Source: Candidatus Pantoea floridensis
GTDB taxonomy: Bacteria; Pseudomonadota; Gammaproteobacteria; Enterobacterales; Enterobacteriaceae
DNA: 64,000 nt
NCBI RefSeq assembly: GCF_900215435.1
Contig: NZ_OCMY01000001.1
Location: 1,922,001-1,986,000, forward strand
Direction: 5' to 3'
In this document: positions 36,644 through 44,817 of the stretch, in pieces
How the letters are laid out: each line of letters starts with the position of its first letter
Position numbering within the stretch: position 1 is the first letter of the stretch
Program-made: the position numbers and the translations under genes
Notes under the pieces: generated by a model
What the model was told of the DNA's origin: nothing
What the model saw: only the letters and a program-made list of their open reading frames with translations
Databases searched by the model: none

Positions 36644-36783
36644 ATGCCTGCAACCCGCTGCAACGCTCGCCTGATGAACTTTGCTTTCGCTTCCAGAATG
36701 CTGATTTCCCGCCTCTCATCCCTGTTCAGCTCACGCTTTTACCGCTAGAGTTAACGATCCAGGGAACATAAAGGAGAGGCGTC

Positions 36784-37380
36784 ATGCTGTACATTTTTGA
36801 TTTAGGCAATGTGATTGTTGATATCGATTTTAATCGTGTGCTCGGCGTCTGGAGCGATTTAGGGCGGGTGCCGTTGGCAACGCTGCAAAGTCGTTTCCGC
36901 ATGGATGAGGCTTTTGAGAAACACGAACGTGGCGAAATCAGCGATCCCGAATTCGCGGCACGCATTTGCGATCAGCTGGATATCGCGCTGAGCTACCCGC
37001 AATTTACGGCAGGCTGGCAGGCGGTCTTCGTCGGCGTGCGTCCGGAAACGCTGGCGATCATGAACAAGCTGCGTGCCAATGGCGAGCGCGTGGTGATTCT
37101 GTCGAACACCAATCAGCTGCACTTCGAATTCTGGCCAACCCACTATCCTGATGTTCAGCAGGCGGCCGATCATCTTTATATGTCGCAGGATATCGGCATG
37201 CGTAAGCCGGAAGCGCGCATCTACAACTATGTACTCCAGCACGAAGGTTATCAGGCCGATCAGGCAGTATTCTTCGATGATAATCAGGCCAACATTGACG
37301 CGGCGCGTGCGCTGGGCATTGAGAGCGTGCTGGTGGTCGATGAGAAAACCGTGCCGGATTGGTTTGCGGGTCGTCTCTGA
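36784..37380 (+). CDS. yihX: YihX, alpha-D-glucose-1-phosphate phosphatase
   Basis: HAD-superfamily hydrolase; the E. coli enzyme hydrolyses alpha-glucose-1-phosphate released from glycogen. Motif I is FDLGNVIVDID (nucleophile Asp), motif II VVILSNTNQ, Lys in MRKPEARIY, motif IV FFDDNQANI. Length 198 aa (E. coli 199). It begins yihX-yihY-dtd-fabY, where each gene abuts or nearly abuts the next; GGAGAGG precedes the ATG. Confidence 0.94.
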   Translation: MLYIFDLGNVIVDIDFNRVLGVWSDLGRVPLATLQSRFRMDEAFEKHERGEISDPEFAARICDQLDIALSYPQFTAGWQAVFVGVRPETLAIMNKLRANGERVVILSNTNQLHFEFWPTHYPDVQQAADHLYMSQDIGMRKPEARIYNYVLQHEGYQADQAVFFDDNQANIDAARALGIESVLVVDEKTVPDWFAGRL

Positions 37381-38253
37381 GTGCTAAAGCCAAGACAACT
37401 GCGCCACTCGGCGCATGCCTTTTTTCTGTGGATTAAACTGCTGTGGCGCCGCATTGACGAAGACAACATGACGACGCAGGCGGGTAATCTGGCCTACGTT
37501 TCATTGCTGGCGTTGGTGCCGCTCATTGCCGTGGTTTTTGCCCTGTTTGCCGCCTTTCCGATGTTCTCGGATATCAGCGTGCAGCTGAAAAACTTTATTT
37601 TCACCAACTTTATACCGGCGACGGGCGACGTCATTCAGCGCTATCTCGACCAGTTCGTTGCCAACGTCAACAAAATGACGGCGGTCGGTATTGTCGGATT
37701 GATTGTCACGGCGCTACTGCTGATGCATTCGGTGGATAGCGCGCTAAACACCATCTGGCGCAGCGATAAGCCGCGCCCCATGGTCTACTCCTTTGCTGTG
37801 TACTGGATGATACTAACGCTGGGCCCGCTGTTAGCGGGTGCCAGCTTAGCCCTCAGCTCCTATCTGCTGTCGCTGCGCTGGGTGAACGTCACCGGCGTCA
37901 CCAGCCTGGTCGATCAGCTGCTGCGTATTTTCCCGCTGTTTCTCTCCATCCTCGCCTTCTGGCTGCTGTATAGCATTGTGCCGACGCGGCGCGTTCCCAC
38001 GCGCGATGCGCTGATCGGCGCCATCGTTGCCGGTTTGCTGTTCGAGCTGGGCAAAAAAGGCTTTGCGCTCTATGTTACGATGTTCCCTTCTTACCAGTTA
38101 ATTTACGGCGTTCTGGCGGTCATCCCGATTCTGTTCCTTTGGGTTTACTGGTCGTGGTGTATTGTGTTGTTAGGCGCGGAAATCACCGTCACGCTGGATG
38201 ACTATCGCCAGTTAAAACAGCAGGAACGCGAAAGAGAACGAGAGGAAACATGA
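37381..38253 (+). CDS. yihY: YihY, BrkB/UPF0761 family membrane protein
   Basis: Inner-membrane protein of unknown function, once mis-assigned as ribonuclease BN. The product is 290 aa with about six to seven hydrophobic segments and the family signature [20 protein letters not shown] near residue 30. [20 protein letters not shown] and LGAEITVTL follow near the C-terminus. The GTG start directly adjoins the yihX stop, indicating coupling. Length equals E. coli YihY. Confidence 0.93.
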   Translation: MLKPRQLRHSAHAFFLWIKLLWRRIDEDNMTTQAGNLAYVSLLALVPLIAVVFALFAAFPMFSDISVQLKNFIFTNFIPATGDVIQRYLDQFVANVNKMTAVGIVGLIVTALLLMHSVDSALNTIWRSDKPRPMVYSFAVYWMILTLGPLLAGASLALSSYLLSLRWVNVTGVTSLVDQLLRIFPLFLSILAFWLLYSIVPTRRVPTRDALIGAIVAGLLFELGKKGFALYVTMFPSYQLIYGVLAVIPILFLWVYWSWCIVLLGAEITVTLDDYRQLKQQEREREREET

Positions 38254-38687
38254 TTGCTTTGATTCAGCGCGTCAGTCGCGCCAGTGTCAGCGTTGATGAC
38301 GCGACAGTGGGTGAAATTGGCAATGGGTTATTGGTGCTGTTGGGTGTGGAAAAGGGCGACGACGAGCAAAAGGCGCAGCGTTTGACCGAACGCGTTCTCG
38401 GCTACCGCATCTTTGCGGATGAGAATGACAAAATGAATCTCAACGTGCAGCAGGCCGGCGGCAGCGTGCTGGTGGTGTCGCAATTCACCCTCGCCGCTGA
38501 TACGAATAAAGGTATGCGTCCCTCCTTCTCGGGTGGTGCAGAACCGGCGGAAGCCGAGCGTCTCTATGATTACTTCAGCGATTGCTGCCGAACACAGGGT
38601 GTGACCACCGCAAATGGGCGTTTTGCCGCCAATATGCAGGTTTCGTTAGTAAACGACGGTCCGGTGACCTTCTGGTTACAGGTGTGA
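38250..38687 (+). CDS. dtd: Dtd, D-aminoacyl-tRNA deacylase
   Basis: Removes D-amino acids (and glycine from tRNA-Ala) mischarged on tRNA. The two catalytic motifs are [12 protein letters not shown] (near residue 78) and [10 protein letters not shown] at the C-terminus. Length 145 aa as in E. coli. Its ATG overlaps the yihY stop by four bases. Confidence 0.96.
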   Translation: MIALIQRVSRASVSVDDATVGEIGNGLLVLLGVEKGDDEQKAQRLTERVLGYRIFADENDKMNLNVQQAGGSVLVVSQFTLAADTNKGMRPSFSGGAEPAEAERLYDYFSDCCRTQGVTTANGRFAANMQVSLVNDGPVTFWLQV

Positions 38688-38746
38688 GGTTAACAGCCGA
38701 GCGGCAAGGACTTAGCCACGCAAGCTCCGAACGAGAGAATCACTTT

Positions 38747-39694
38747 ATGTATCATCTTCGCGTACCGCAAACGGCGGAAGAGCTGGATATGTATTACCAG
38801 TTCCGTTGGGAAATGTTACGAAAGCCGCTGCGTCAGCCGCAGGGTTCTGAGCGTGATGCCTGGGATGCGCTGGCGCATCATCAAATGGTGGTGGATGAGC
38901 AGGGCAAACCCGTCGCGGTGGGCCGTCTGTACATCAACGCGGAAAACGAAGCGGCGATTCGCTTCCTTGCAGTGCATCCTTCCGTACAGGGTAAAGGCCT
39001 GGGCACGCTGGTGGCGATGACGCTGGAGTCGGTCGCGCGTCAGGAAGGCGCCAAACGCGTCACCTGTAGCGCGCGCGAAGACGCCGTCGAATTCTTTGCC
39101 AAGCTGGGCTACGTCAACCAGGGCGAAATCACTGCGCCGCAAACCACGCCAGTGCGCCACTTCCTGATGATCAAACCGGTAGTCACGCTCGACGATATTC
39201 TGCATCGTGCAGATTGGTGCGGGCAGCTGCAGCAAGCCTGGTACGAGCACATCCCGCTGAGTGAAAAAATGGGCGTGCGCATTCTGCAATATACCGGGCA
39301 GAAATTTGTGACCACTATGCCCGAAGCGGGCAACCAGAACCCTCACCATACGCTCTTTGCGGGTAGCCTTTTTTCTCTCGCCACGCTCACCGGTTGGGGC
39401 TTAATTTGGCTGCTGCTGCGCGAGCGTCATCTTGGCGGGACCATCATTCTGGCGGATGCGCATATCCGCTATAGCAAGCCCATCAGCGGTCGTCCGGGGG
39501 CGATTGCCGATCTTGGCTCGCTGAGTGGCGATCTCGATCGTCTGGCGCGTGGTCGTAAAGCGCGTGTACAGATGGAAGTCGAATTGTTCGGTGACGAGGA
39601 GTTAGGCGCGGTGTTTGAAGGCGTGTATATCGTGCTGCCGGCTGATTCTGACGGCTCGCTGGAAGAAGGCGGTTCCGGGGCGCGTATTAACTAG
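38747..39694 (+). CDS. fabY: FabY/MadA (YiiD), GNAT-hotdog fusion in fatty acid initiation
   Basis: Two domains: an N-terminal GNAT acetyltransferase fold (residues 1-150, VAVGRLYI...[22 protein letters not shown]) and a C-terminal hotdog thioesterase-like domain (from [24 protein letters not shown]). E. coli YiiD has been described as a malonyl-ACP decarboxylase (MadA) that supplies acetyl-ACP for fatty acid initiation. The ATG at 38747 ([18 protein letters not shown] upstream) gives 315 aa. A GTG at 38684 overlapping the dtd stop would add 21 residues, and the E. coli annotation also carries an extra N-terminus, so the start is uncertain. Last gene of the yihX operon. Confidence 0.88.
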   Translation: MYHLRVPQTAEELDMYYQFRWEMLRKPLRQPQGSERDAWDALAHHQMVVDEQGKPVAVGRLYINAENEAAIRFLAVHPSVQGKGLGTLVAMTLESVARQEGAKRVTCSAREDAVEFFAKLGYVNQGEITAPQTTPVRHFLMIKPVVTLDDILHRADWCGQLQQAWYEHIPLSEKMGVRILQYTGQKFVTTMPEAGNQNPHHTLFAGSLFSLATLTGWGLIWLLLRERHLGGTIILADAHIRYSKPISGRPGAIADLGSLSGDLDRLARGRKARVQMEVELFGDEELGAVFEGVYIVLPADSDGSLEEGGSGARIN

Positions 39695-39705
39695 CAACGT
39701 ATTAT

Positions 39706-40037
39706 CGCCGCTCATGGCTTAATGCCGCTCACTTAAGCAAAAAAATGCCTATTTATGCAGGTGCGCATAAATGCGCACCCTACGAAAACCCAGCGATATA
39801 ATCGTAGGGTCGCCATTCATGGCTTAACACCGCTAATTTAAGCAATAAATTGCTTATTTATGCAGAGGCGCATAAATGCGCACCCTACGAAAACCCAGCG
39901 ATATAATCGTAGGGTCGTCATTCATGGCTTAATATCGCTCATTTAAGCAATAAATTGCCTATTTATGCAGGCGCGCACGAATGCGCACCCTACGAAAACC
40001 CAGCGATATAATCGTAGGGTCGCCATTCATGGCGACC
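39706..40037. repeat. Three tandem 105-bp repeats made of REP-like hairpins
   Basis: Units 39706-39810, 39811-39915 and 39916-40020, plus a 17-bp partial fourth. The unit includes a hairpin such as GGTGCGCATAAATGCGCACC (39760-39779), then ACCCTACGA and TCGTAGGGT as a nine-base inverted pair about 17 bp apart. The fourth partial unit completes a second stem, GGTCGCCA-TTCA-TGGCGACC (40018-40037). Units differ at several positions, so the triplication is not recent. This has the form of a BIME-like pair of inverted REPs amplified in tandem. It fills the 39695-40048 gap between convergent fabY and yicH. Confidence 0.88.
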
Positions 40038-40048
40038 TGGTTTTTAAT

Positions 40049-41734
40049 CTATTGAACCTGCCCGCCACGCATCGTCTGCTGCACCGCTTGTGCATCGGTG
40101 GTCACCGACAAGGTGCCATCCACGCTCTGGCGAAGCGGCGCGCTGGCATTCAGCGAGCCTTTCAGTTGCAGCTGCAAATTACTGTTGCCGCTCAGCTGCG
40201 TTGGCCAACCCCAATTCCCCAGCACGTTTGCTGGCACCGCCTGACCTTTCAGATTCAGCGTCAGCGGACGTTGCACATCCTGGCCCACCGTTGCTGTCCC
40301 TTCCAGTAAGCCGCTGCCGTTAAAGGCGCTCAGTTCAGTGACCTGAATCTGTTGATCATTGGCATTCAGCGCAATGGAAGGGTGGCGCAAATCGGTGCGA
40401 TTAAAGGTGGCTTCGGCCGCATTGAAGCTGGCTTTGCCGCTCCAGATTCCCCATTGATGCTGGCGTGCTAGCAGCAGATTATCTGCACTGCCATCCAGCG
40501 ACGTCATCTGGAAGGGGAAGGTGGGATTGATATCGATTATCAGGTTACGGTTAGCAGTGGCGCGCGTTACCAGCACGCTATCCAGCCAGCTCGGTAAAGT
40601 CTCCTGCCAGCGTTCACGCCAGTTTTGTGGCAGAGTGTATTCCAGCCCAGCAATTGCCAGTTCATCCAGCGTCAAACGCTTATCGCTGCGCGTCCAGCTC
40701 CCGCTGGCGCGAATCACGCCATTGACCCAGCGTGAGCTAAACTGCGTCAATGCGATGCCCTGTGCTGAAAGATCGGCATTAACGATAGGATCGTTCAATT
40801 CAAATCCACCGTTGATAAAATTCCCGGCATTCATCGAAATTGAACCGCCCTCGCTTTGCCAGTCATCACCGCGCCAGGTAACGTTTTTCAGCGTCAAATC
40901 AAGGTCGGTGACTGCCCAGTCAGGCCCTTGCAGGCGCGCATCGGTCATATCCAGACGATTGATGCTCACCGAAGGTACATCGCGCAGCGGATTGAGGAAG
41001 TCGCTCAGGCTTTGATGGGTTTGCAGGCGGATATCGTTGAGGCGCAGCTGGTCAATCTTCCAGTTGCCTTGCGCATCACGCTCGGCGTTGCCGGTCATAG
41101 AACCGCGCGCTAAATCGGCACCAATATTACTCAATACCAGACGACGTTGCTTAATGCTGCCCTGCAGCAACACATTGTTGCCCGGTACGCCATCCAGCGT
41201 CAGGGTTCCGGCACTGATCTGGAACTGCGCATCGCTGCCCAGCACGTCATTAGGCAGCGGCTTCCACGGCAGAAGACCGCCGTTCACGCGCTGAGCGGTC
41301 ATCGGCATGGTGCTATGCGGATTCTCAATACGCACATTGTTCAGCTGCAGGCGATTAGCCTGCATCGGTAGCGTGGTATCGGGCGCTTGATTGGCGAGAT
41401 TGATCTCACCGTCGCGCACTTCAATGCTGTTGAAATGCAGCGGATCGCTGAACTGCACCAGCGCAAGGCCAAGGTCGACGCGCTTTGCCACTAATACCGC
41501 GGGCTGGCCATCATGACCAAAGCTGAAATCGTCGAGGATGATGTGCGAAGGGGAGGTAAAGTCGTGCTCAATCTTGCTGAGAGAGAGATGCCAGGCGGTT
41601 TTATCGCTAACCCAACGGCTAAACCAGCCAGCGCCCCATTGTGTTTGCAGCAACACATACAGCACAACCAGCGCCAGCAGAATCAGCAGCAGTAAGCTAA
41701 GGAAAAACTTGCCTAAAAATTTCATCGCACTCAT
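40049..41734 (-). CDS. yicH: YicH, AsmA-family protein
   Basis: Inner-membrane-anchored periplasmic protein of the AsmA-like family, related to TamB/YdbH proteins proposed to act in outer-membrane lipid homeostasis. One hydrophobic segment at residues 6-29 (FFLSLLLLILLALVVLYVLL) is followed by a long beta-rich periplasmic region without cysteines, with AsmA-type LRLNDIRLQTHQSLSDFLNPLRD. Length 561 aa (E. coli 569). It lies downstream of xanP in the same direction, as in E. coli, 113 bp away. Confidence 0.9.
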   Translation of the reverse strand: MSAMKFLGKFFLSLLLLILLALVVLYVLLQTQWGAGWFSRWVSDKTAWHLSLSKIEHDFTSPSHIILDDFSFGHDGQPAVLVAKRVDLGLALVQFSDPLHFNSIEVRDGEINLANQAPDTTLPMQANRLQLNNVRIENPHSTMPMTAQRVNGGLLPWKPLPNDVLGSDAQFQISAGTLTLDGVPGNNVLLQGSIKQRRLVLSNIGADLARGSMTGNAERDAQGNWKIDQLRLNDIRLQTHQSLSDFLNPLRDVPSVSINRLDMTDARLQGPDWAVTDLDLTLKNVTWRGDDWQSEGGSISMNAGNFINGGFELNDPIVNADLSAQGIALTQFSSRWVNGVIRASGSWTRSDKRLTLDELAIAGLEYTLPQNWRERWQETLPSWLDSVLVTRATANRNLIIDINPTFPFQMTSLDGSADNLLLARQHQWGIWSGKASFNAAEATFNRTDLRHPSIALNANDQQIQVTELSAFNGSGLLEGTATVGQDVQRPLTLNLKGQAVPANVLGNWGWPTQLSGNSNLQLQLKGSLNASAPLRQSVDGTLSVTTDAQAVQQTMRGGQVQ

Positions 41735-41819
41735 CCATCCCGATATTTATCCGGTGAGTGGTTGTTATGCCTGAATTACCGTTACACCTCAACAGCCTGG
41801 ATGTAAAAGCGGATAAATA

Positions 41820-41842
41820 TCAGGCAGGCCGAAGCCTGCCTG
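41820..41842 (-). terminator. Hairpin after xanP
   Basis: CAGGCAGGC-CGAA-GCCTGCCTG with a GNRA/UUCG-like loop, directly downstream of the xanP stop on the minus strand and followed by the T-rich ATATTTATCC. Likely terminator or attenuator before yicH. Confidence 0.65.
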
Positions 41843-41847
41843 GTGCT

Positions 41848-43233
41848 TTACTTTTCTTGCGGGAAGATCAGGTTCAATACAATGGCGGTAATACCACCGG
41901 CTGCAATGCCAGATGAGAGCAGGGTTTTCAGCCAATCGGGGGCAAATTGCAGAATCAGCGGCTGCTGAGAAACACCCAGACCTACCGCCAGCGATAGCGC
42001 GATAATCATGATGGCGCGACGGTTAAGTGGCTCGCGTGAAACGATACGCACACCGGATGCGGCGATGGTCCCGAACATCACAATGGTCGCACCGCCCAGC
42101 ACCGGTTCTGGAATGTGCTGCACAAATCCGCTCACTGCCGGGAACAGACCCAGCACGATCAGCATCAGCGCCACCACAAAACCGACATAGCGGCTGGCAA
42201 CGCCCGTCAGCTGAATCACGCCGTTATTCTGGCCGAAACAGGAGTTCGGAAAGGTATTGAAGAGCGCAGAAACAAACGAGTTGAGGCCGTTGGCCAACAC
42301 GCCGCCTTTCAGGCGCTTCATATACAGCGGGCCGCTTACCGGCTGCTCGGAAACATCAGAGGTTGCCGTGATATCGCCGATGGTTTCCAGCGACGTCACC
42401 ATAAACACCAGCATCAGCGGGATCAGCAGATTCCAGTCAAAGCCAAGGCCATAATAGAGCGGTGAAGGTACCGCAATCAGCGGTTGATTGGTTGGCGCAG
42501 CGGTAGCGGGCAGCATATCCAGCGCCCAGGCCAGCGCATAACCCACCGCCATCGCGATCACCAATGAGGCGACGCGCAGATAGGCATTACGCTGACGATT
42601 GAGCAGGATAATCACCACCAGCACCGCCGCAGCCAGCAGTAAGTTTTTCGGTGCGCCGAAGGTGTGATCGCTCATTGCAGCAAAGCCGCCACCAATCGAA
42701 GTCAAACCGACCTGAATCAGTGACAGGCCGATAATCATCACCACAATGCCGGAAACCAGCGGCGTAATAATACGACGCGCCAGATGCAATACGCGTGACA
42801 GCACCATTTCGGTACAGGATGCCACCATCAAGGTGCCGAACAGCGCGGCCATCATGGTCGGTACATCAACGCCGCCATTTTTCAGCGCCATCCCGCCCAT
42901 GATCAGCGGGGTCACGAAGTTAAAGCTGGTGCCCTGAATCGACAACAAGCCTGAACCGACCGGTCCCCAGGTTTTGATTTGCAGAATCGAGGCCACGCCA
43001 GAAGCAAACAGCGACATGCTGATAATGTGCTGCGTATCCTGCGCCGGCAAACCCAGCGCCTGACAAATCAGCAGGGCGGGCGTAATCACCGCGACAAACA
43101 TCGCCAGCAGATGCTGACAGGCAGCAAACAGGGTTTGCGGCAGCGGTGGGCGATCTTCGAGGCGGTAAATCAGTTCACTTTTTGGGCTTGCAGCGCTGGC
43201 AGGCTGAGATGATTCAGTGGTGTTGACGGACAT
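41848..43233 (-). CDS. xanP: XanP, xanthine/H+ symporter
   Basis: High-affinity xanthine permease of the NCS2/NAT family in the inner membrane. The NAT signature is [21 protein letters not shown], and the substrate motif [17 protein letters not shown] follows FPNSCF; about fourteen helices are predicted. The ATG at 43233 ([10 protein letters not shown]) gives 461 aa (E. coli 463); a TTG five codons upstream is not used. A PurR-like box lies upstream. It precedes yicH as in E. coli. Confidence 0.94.
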   Translation of the reverse strand: MSVNTTESSQPASAASPKSELIYRLEDRPPLPQTLFAACQHLLAMFVAVITPALLICQALGLPAQDTQHIISMSLFASGVASILQIKTWGPVGSGLLSIQGTSFNFVTPLIMGGMALKNGGVDVPTMMAALFGTLMVASCTEMVLSRVLHLARRIITPLVSGIVVMIIGLSLIQVGLTSIGGGFAAMSDHTFGAPKNLLLAAAVLVVIILLNRQRNAYLRVASLVIAMAVGYALAWALDMLPATAAPTNQPLIAVPSPLYYGLGFDWNLLIPLMLVFMVTSLETIGDITATSDVSEQPVSGPLYMKRLKGGVLANGLNSFVSALFNTFPNSCFGQNNGVIQLTGVASRYVGFVVALMLIVLGLFPAVSGFVQHIPEPVLGGATIVMFGTIAASGVRIVSREPLNRRAIMIIALSLAVGLGVSQQPLILQFAPDWLKTLLSSGIAAGGITAIVLNLIFPQEK

Positions 43234-43266
43234 GGTGGACGTTCTCAATTACAACAAAGGGGCGAT

Positions 43267-43302
43267 TTTAAACGGTTGCGTTGTGAAAGCAATCGTTTGC
43301 AA
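43267..43302. promoter_or_regulatory. PurR-like operators upstream of xanP
   Basis: AAGCAATCGTTTGCAA at 43287-43302 matches 12 of 16 positions of the PurR box ACGCAAACGTTTGCGT. Immediately beside it AAACGGTTGCGT (43270-43281) matches the right 12 positions with one difference. They lie 35-70 bp upstream of the xanP ATG. Control by PurR would suit a purine permease but is inferred from sequence alone. Confidence 0.45.
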
Positions 43303-43325
43303 TGCCCCTTTTTACTTCCGTTGAT

Positions 43326-44261
43326 CTAGAGCGTAAACACGGTGCGGCAGCGGCTATCATCTTCCTGCCACGCCTGCGCCACTTCGTTTAATGGACGCAT
43401 CTGGAACGGGATGGAAAAATCACTCTCTGCGGCGGCGGCCAGCATTTCACTGATGCAGGCGATCAGTTCTTTATCGGATACGCTACCCAAACCGCTACCC
43501 ATCAACGTCAGTCCGGATGAGCGCAGCAGTTTGCTGTGCAGCGTGATTTCCTGGCCGCTCAGTGAACCGATTTGCACAAAGCGCACTGTTTTTTCACCGC
43601 CCGCAACCGCCGCCTGCATGATATCGAGCGCGCTCTGGCCCCACAGATAATCCAGCACCACATCAATGCCTTCCTTCATCAGCGCCGGTAACGCGCCTGA
43701 TAATTCATCCAGCGTTAAGGTGATGTCGGCGCCCTGCGCCCGCAGCTGATCGAGGGCTGCGCGGTTACGGCCGGTGGCAATAATTTTTCCGGCTCCCAGA
43801 TGCTGCGCAATACGCACCGCTAAACCGCCCGAAGTACCGGTGGCGCCATTGATCAATACGGTCTCACCGGCACGCAGCTGTGCGCGGCGGGTGAGTGCCG
43901 CCCAGGATGACATGCCCGGATTAGCCAGCGCTGCGGCCAGCACCGGATCAAGCGTTGCGGGCAGCGCAACGATACTGTCGGCGGGTACTAAGGTTCTTTC
44001 CGCCATGCTGCCCCACGGCGAATTGAAGGCGAGGAAATAAACCGGATCGCCATTGCTCAGCGTGCCGGTGCCATCAATGCCGGTAATAAAGGGATACTGC
44101 GTTGTTGCGCTGTAATGGGTGCCAGCGGCGCGTGCTTTTGCCAGTTGGCTGACCGCGGCGGCTTTCACCGTGACGACCACATGGCTGTCATCGGCCTGCG
44201 GTTCAGGGAAATCACCGTACGCCGGCTGTTCACCGGCTGCGGAAACAAATGCTGCTTTCAT
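43326..44261 (-). CDS. Quinone oxidoreductase-like (zinc-free MDR) enzyme
   Basis: NADPH-dependent medium-chain reductase. An N-terminal GroES-like domain (TKAAAVSQLAKARA-type, then FITGIDGTGTLSNGDPVYF) precedes a Rossmann domain with the dinucleotide motif INGATGTSGGLAVRIAQHLGA near residue 140. No structural or catalytic zinc cysteines are seen, which places it with quinone oxidoreductases and enoyl reductases. Length 311 aa. Divergent from the MarR gene with 70 bp between, so that regulator probably controls it. The substrate is unknown. It stands where E. coli has gltS. Confidence 0.82.
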   Translation of the reverse strand: MKAAFVSAAGEQPAYGDFPEPQADDSHVVVTVKAAAVSQLAKARAAGTHYSATTQYPFITGIDGTGTLSNGDPVYFLAFNSPWGSMAERTLVPADSIVALPATLDPVLAAALANPGMSSWAALTRRAQLRAGETVLINGATGTSGGLAVRIAQHLGAGKIIATGRNRAALDQLRAQGADITLTLDELSGALPALMKEGIDVVLDYLWGQSALDIMQAAVAGGEKTVRFVQIGSLSGQEITLHSKLLRSSGLTLMGSGLGSVSDKELIACISEMLAAAAESDFSIPFQMRPLNEVAQAWQEDDSRCRTVFTL

Positions 44262-44288
44262 GCTTTCACCTTCAGTTAACTAGATAAT

Positions 44289-44355
44289 ATGTGTAATATG
44301 CACACATTAGGCTTGCCTCGGGATAACGTCAATGGAAAGTGTGCAAAATACACAT
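44289..44355. promoter_or_regulatory. Candidate MarR operators
   Basis: ATGTGTAATATGCACACAT (44289-44307), six-base arms seven bases apart, and GTGTGCAAAATACACAT (44339-44355), with GTGT/ACAC arms and the same geometry, flank and overlap the start of the MarR gene. Paired similar dyads in a divergent promoter are the usual arrangement for autoregulated MarR proteins. Confidence 0.6.
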
Positions 44356-44817
44356 AATAGTGCAGCATTTGATGATCTGCATAATGCGCTGCTAATGATT
44401 GTCGGCACCTTCAACCGGCCGCAACGTGATGAATTATTGATAAAAGAATCCAATATTCAGCTCGATCGCGCGCTGTTTCCGCTGCTCATCCAGATTGGGC
44501 GATTTGGGCCGATTGGCGTGGTAGAACTGGCGGAGCGTGTCGGGCGGGATTACACCACCGTCAGTCGTCAGGTGGCAAAGCTGGAACAGTCAGGACTGGC
44601 GCAGCGGCAGAAAAATGCCAAAGATAAACGGGTAAACGAAGCGATTATTACCGCAGCGGGAAAGGCAATGACAGATAAAATCGATGCGGCGCGTGCGCAG
44701 ATTTATCAGAACCTGTTTGCCAACTGGCAGGATGAAGAACGCGCCGAGCTGGCGCGTTTGCTGCAAAAATTTGTTGGGGATTTCATCGCCATCGATAACC
44801 GCAAAACCACGGATTAA
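44332..44817 (+). CDS. MarR-family transcriptional regulator
   Basis: 161-aa winged-helix regulator. The DNA-binding region runs from GPIGVVELAERVGRDYTTVSRQVAKLEQSGL (recognition helix DYTTVSRQV) to the wing RQKNAKDKRVNEAIIT, flanked by dimerisation helices. Divergent from the quinone oxidoreductase-like gene, which it probably represses along with itself; its inducer is unknown. The stop overlaps the recG stop by four bases on the opposite strand. Confidence 0.9.
   Translation: MESVQNTHNSAAFDDLHNALLMIVGTFNRPQRDELLIKESNIQLDRALFPLLIQIGRFGPIGVVELAERVGRDYTTVSRQVAKLEQSGLAQRQKNAKDKRVNEAIITAAGKAMTDKIDAARAQIYQNLFANWQDEERAELARLLQKFVGDFIAIDNRKTTD

Noticed and set aside
39706..40037. CRISPR array
   Set aside because: The three 105-bp units are contiguous with no unique spacers, and there are no cas genes nearby.
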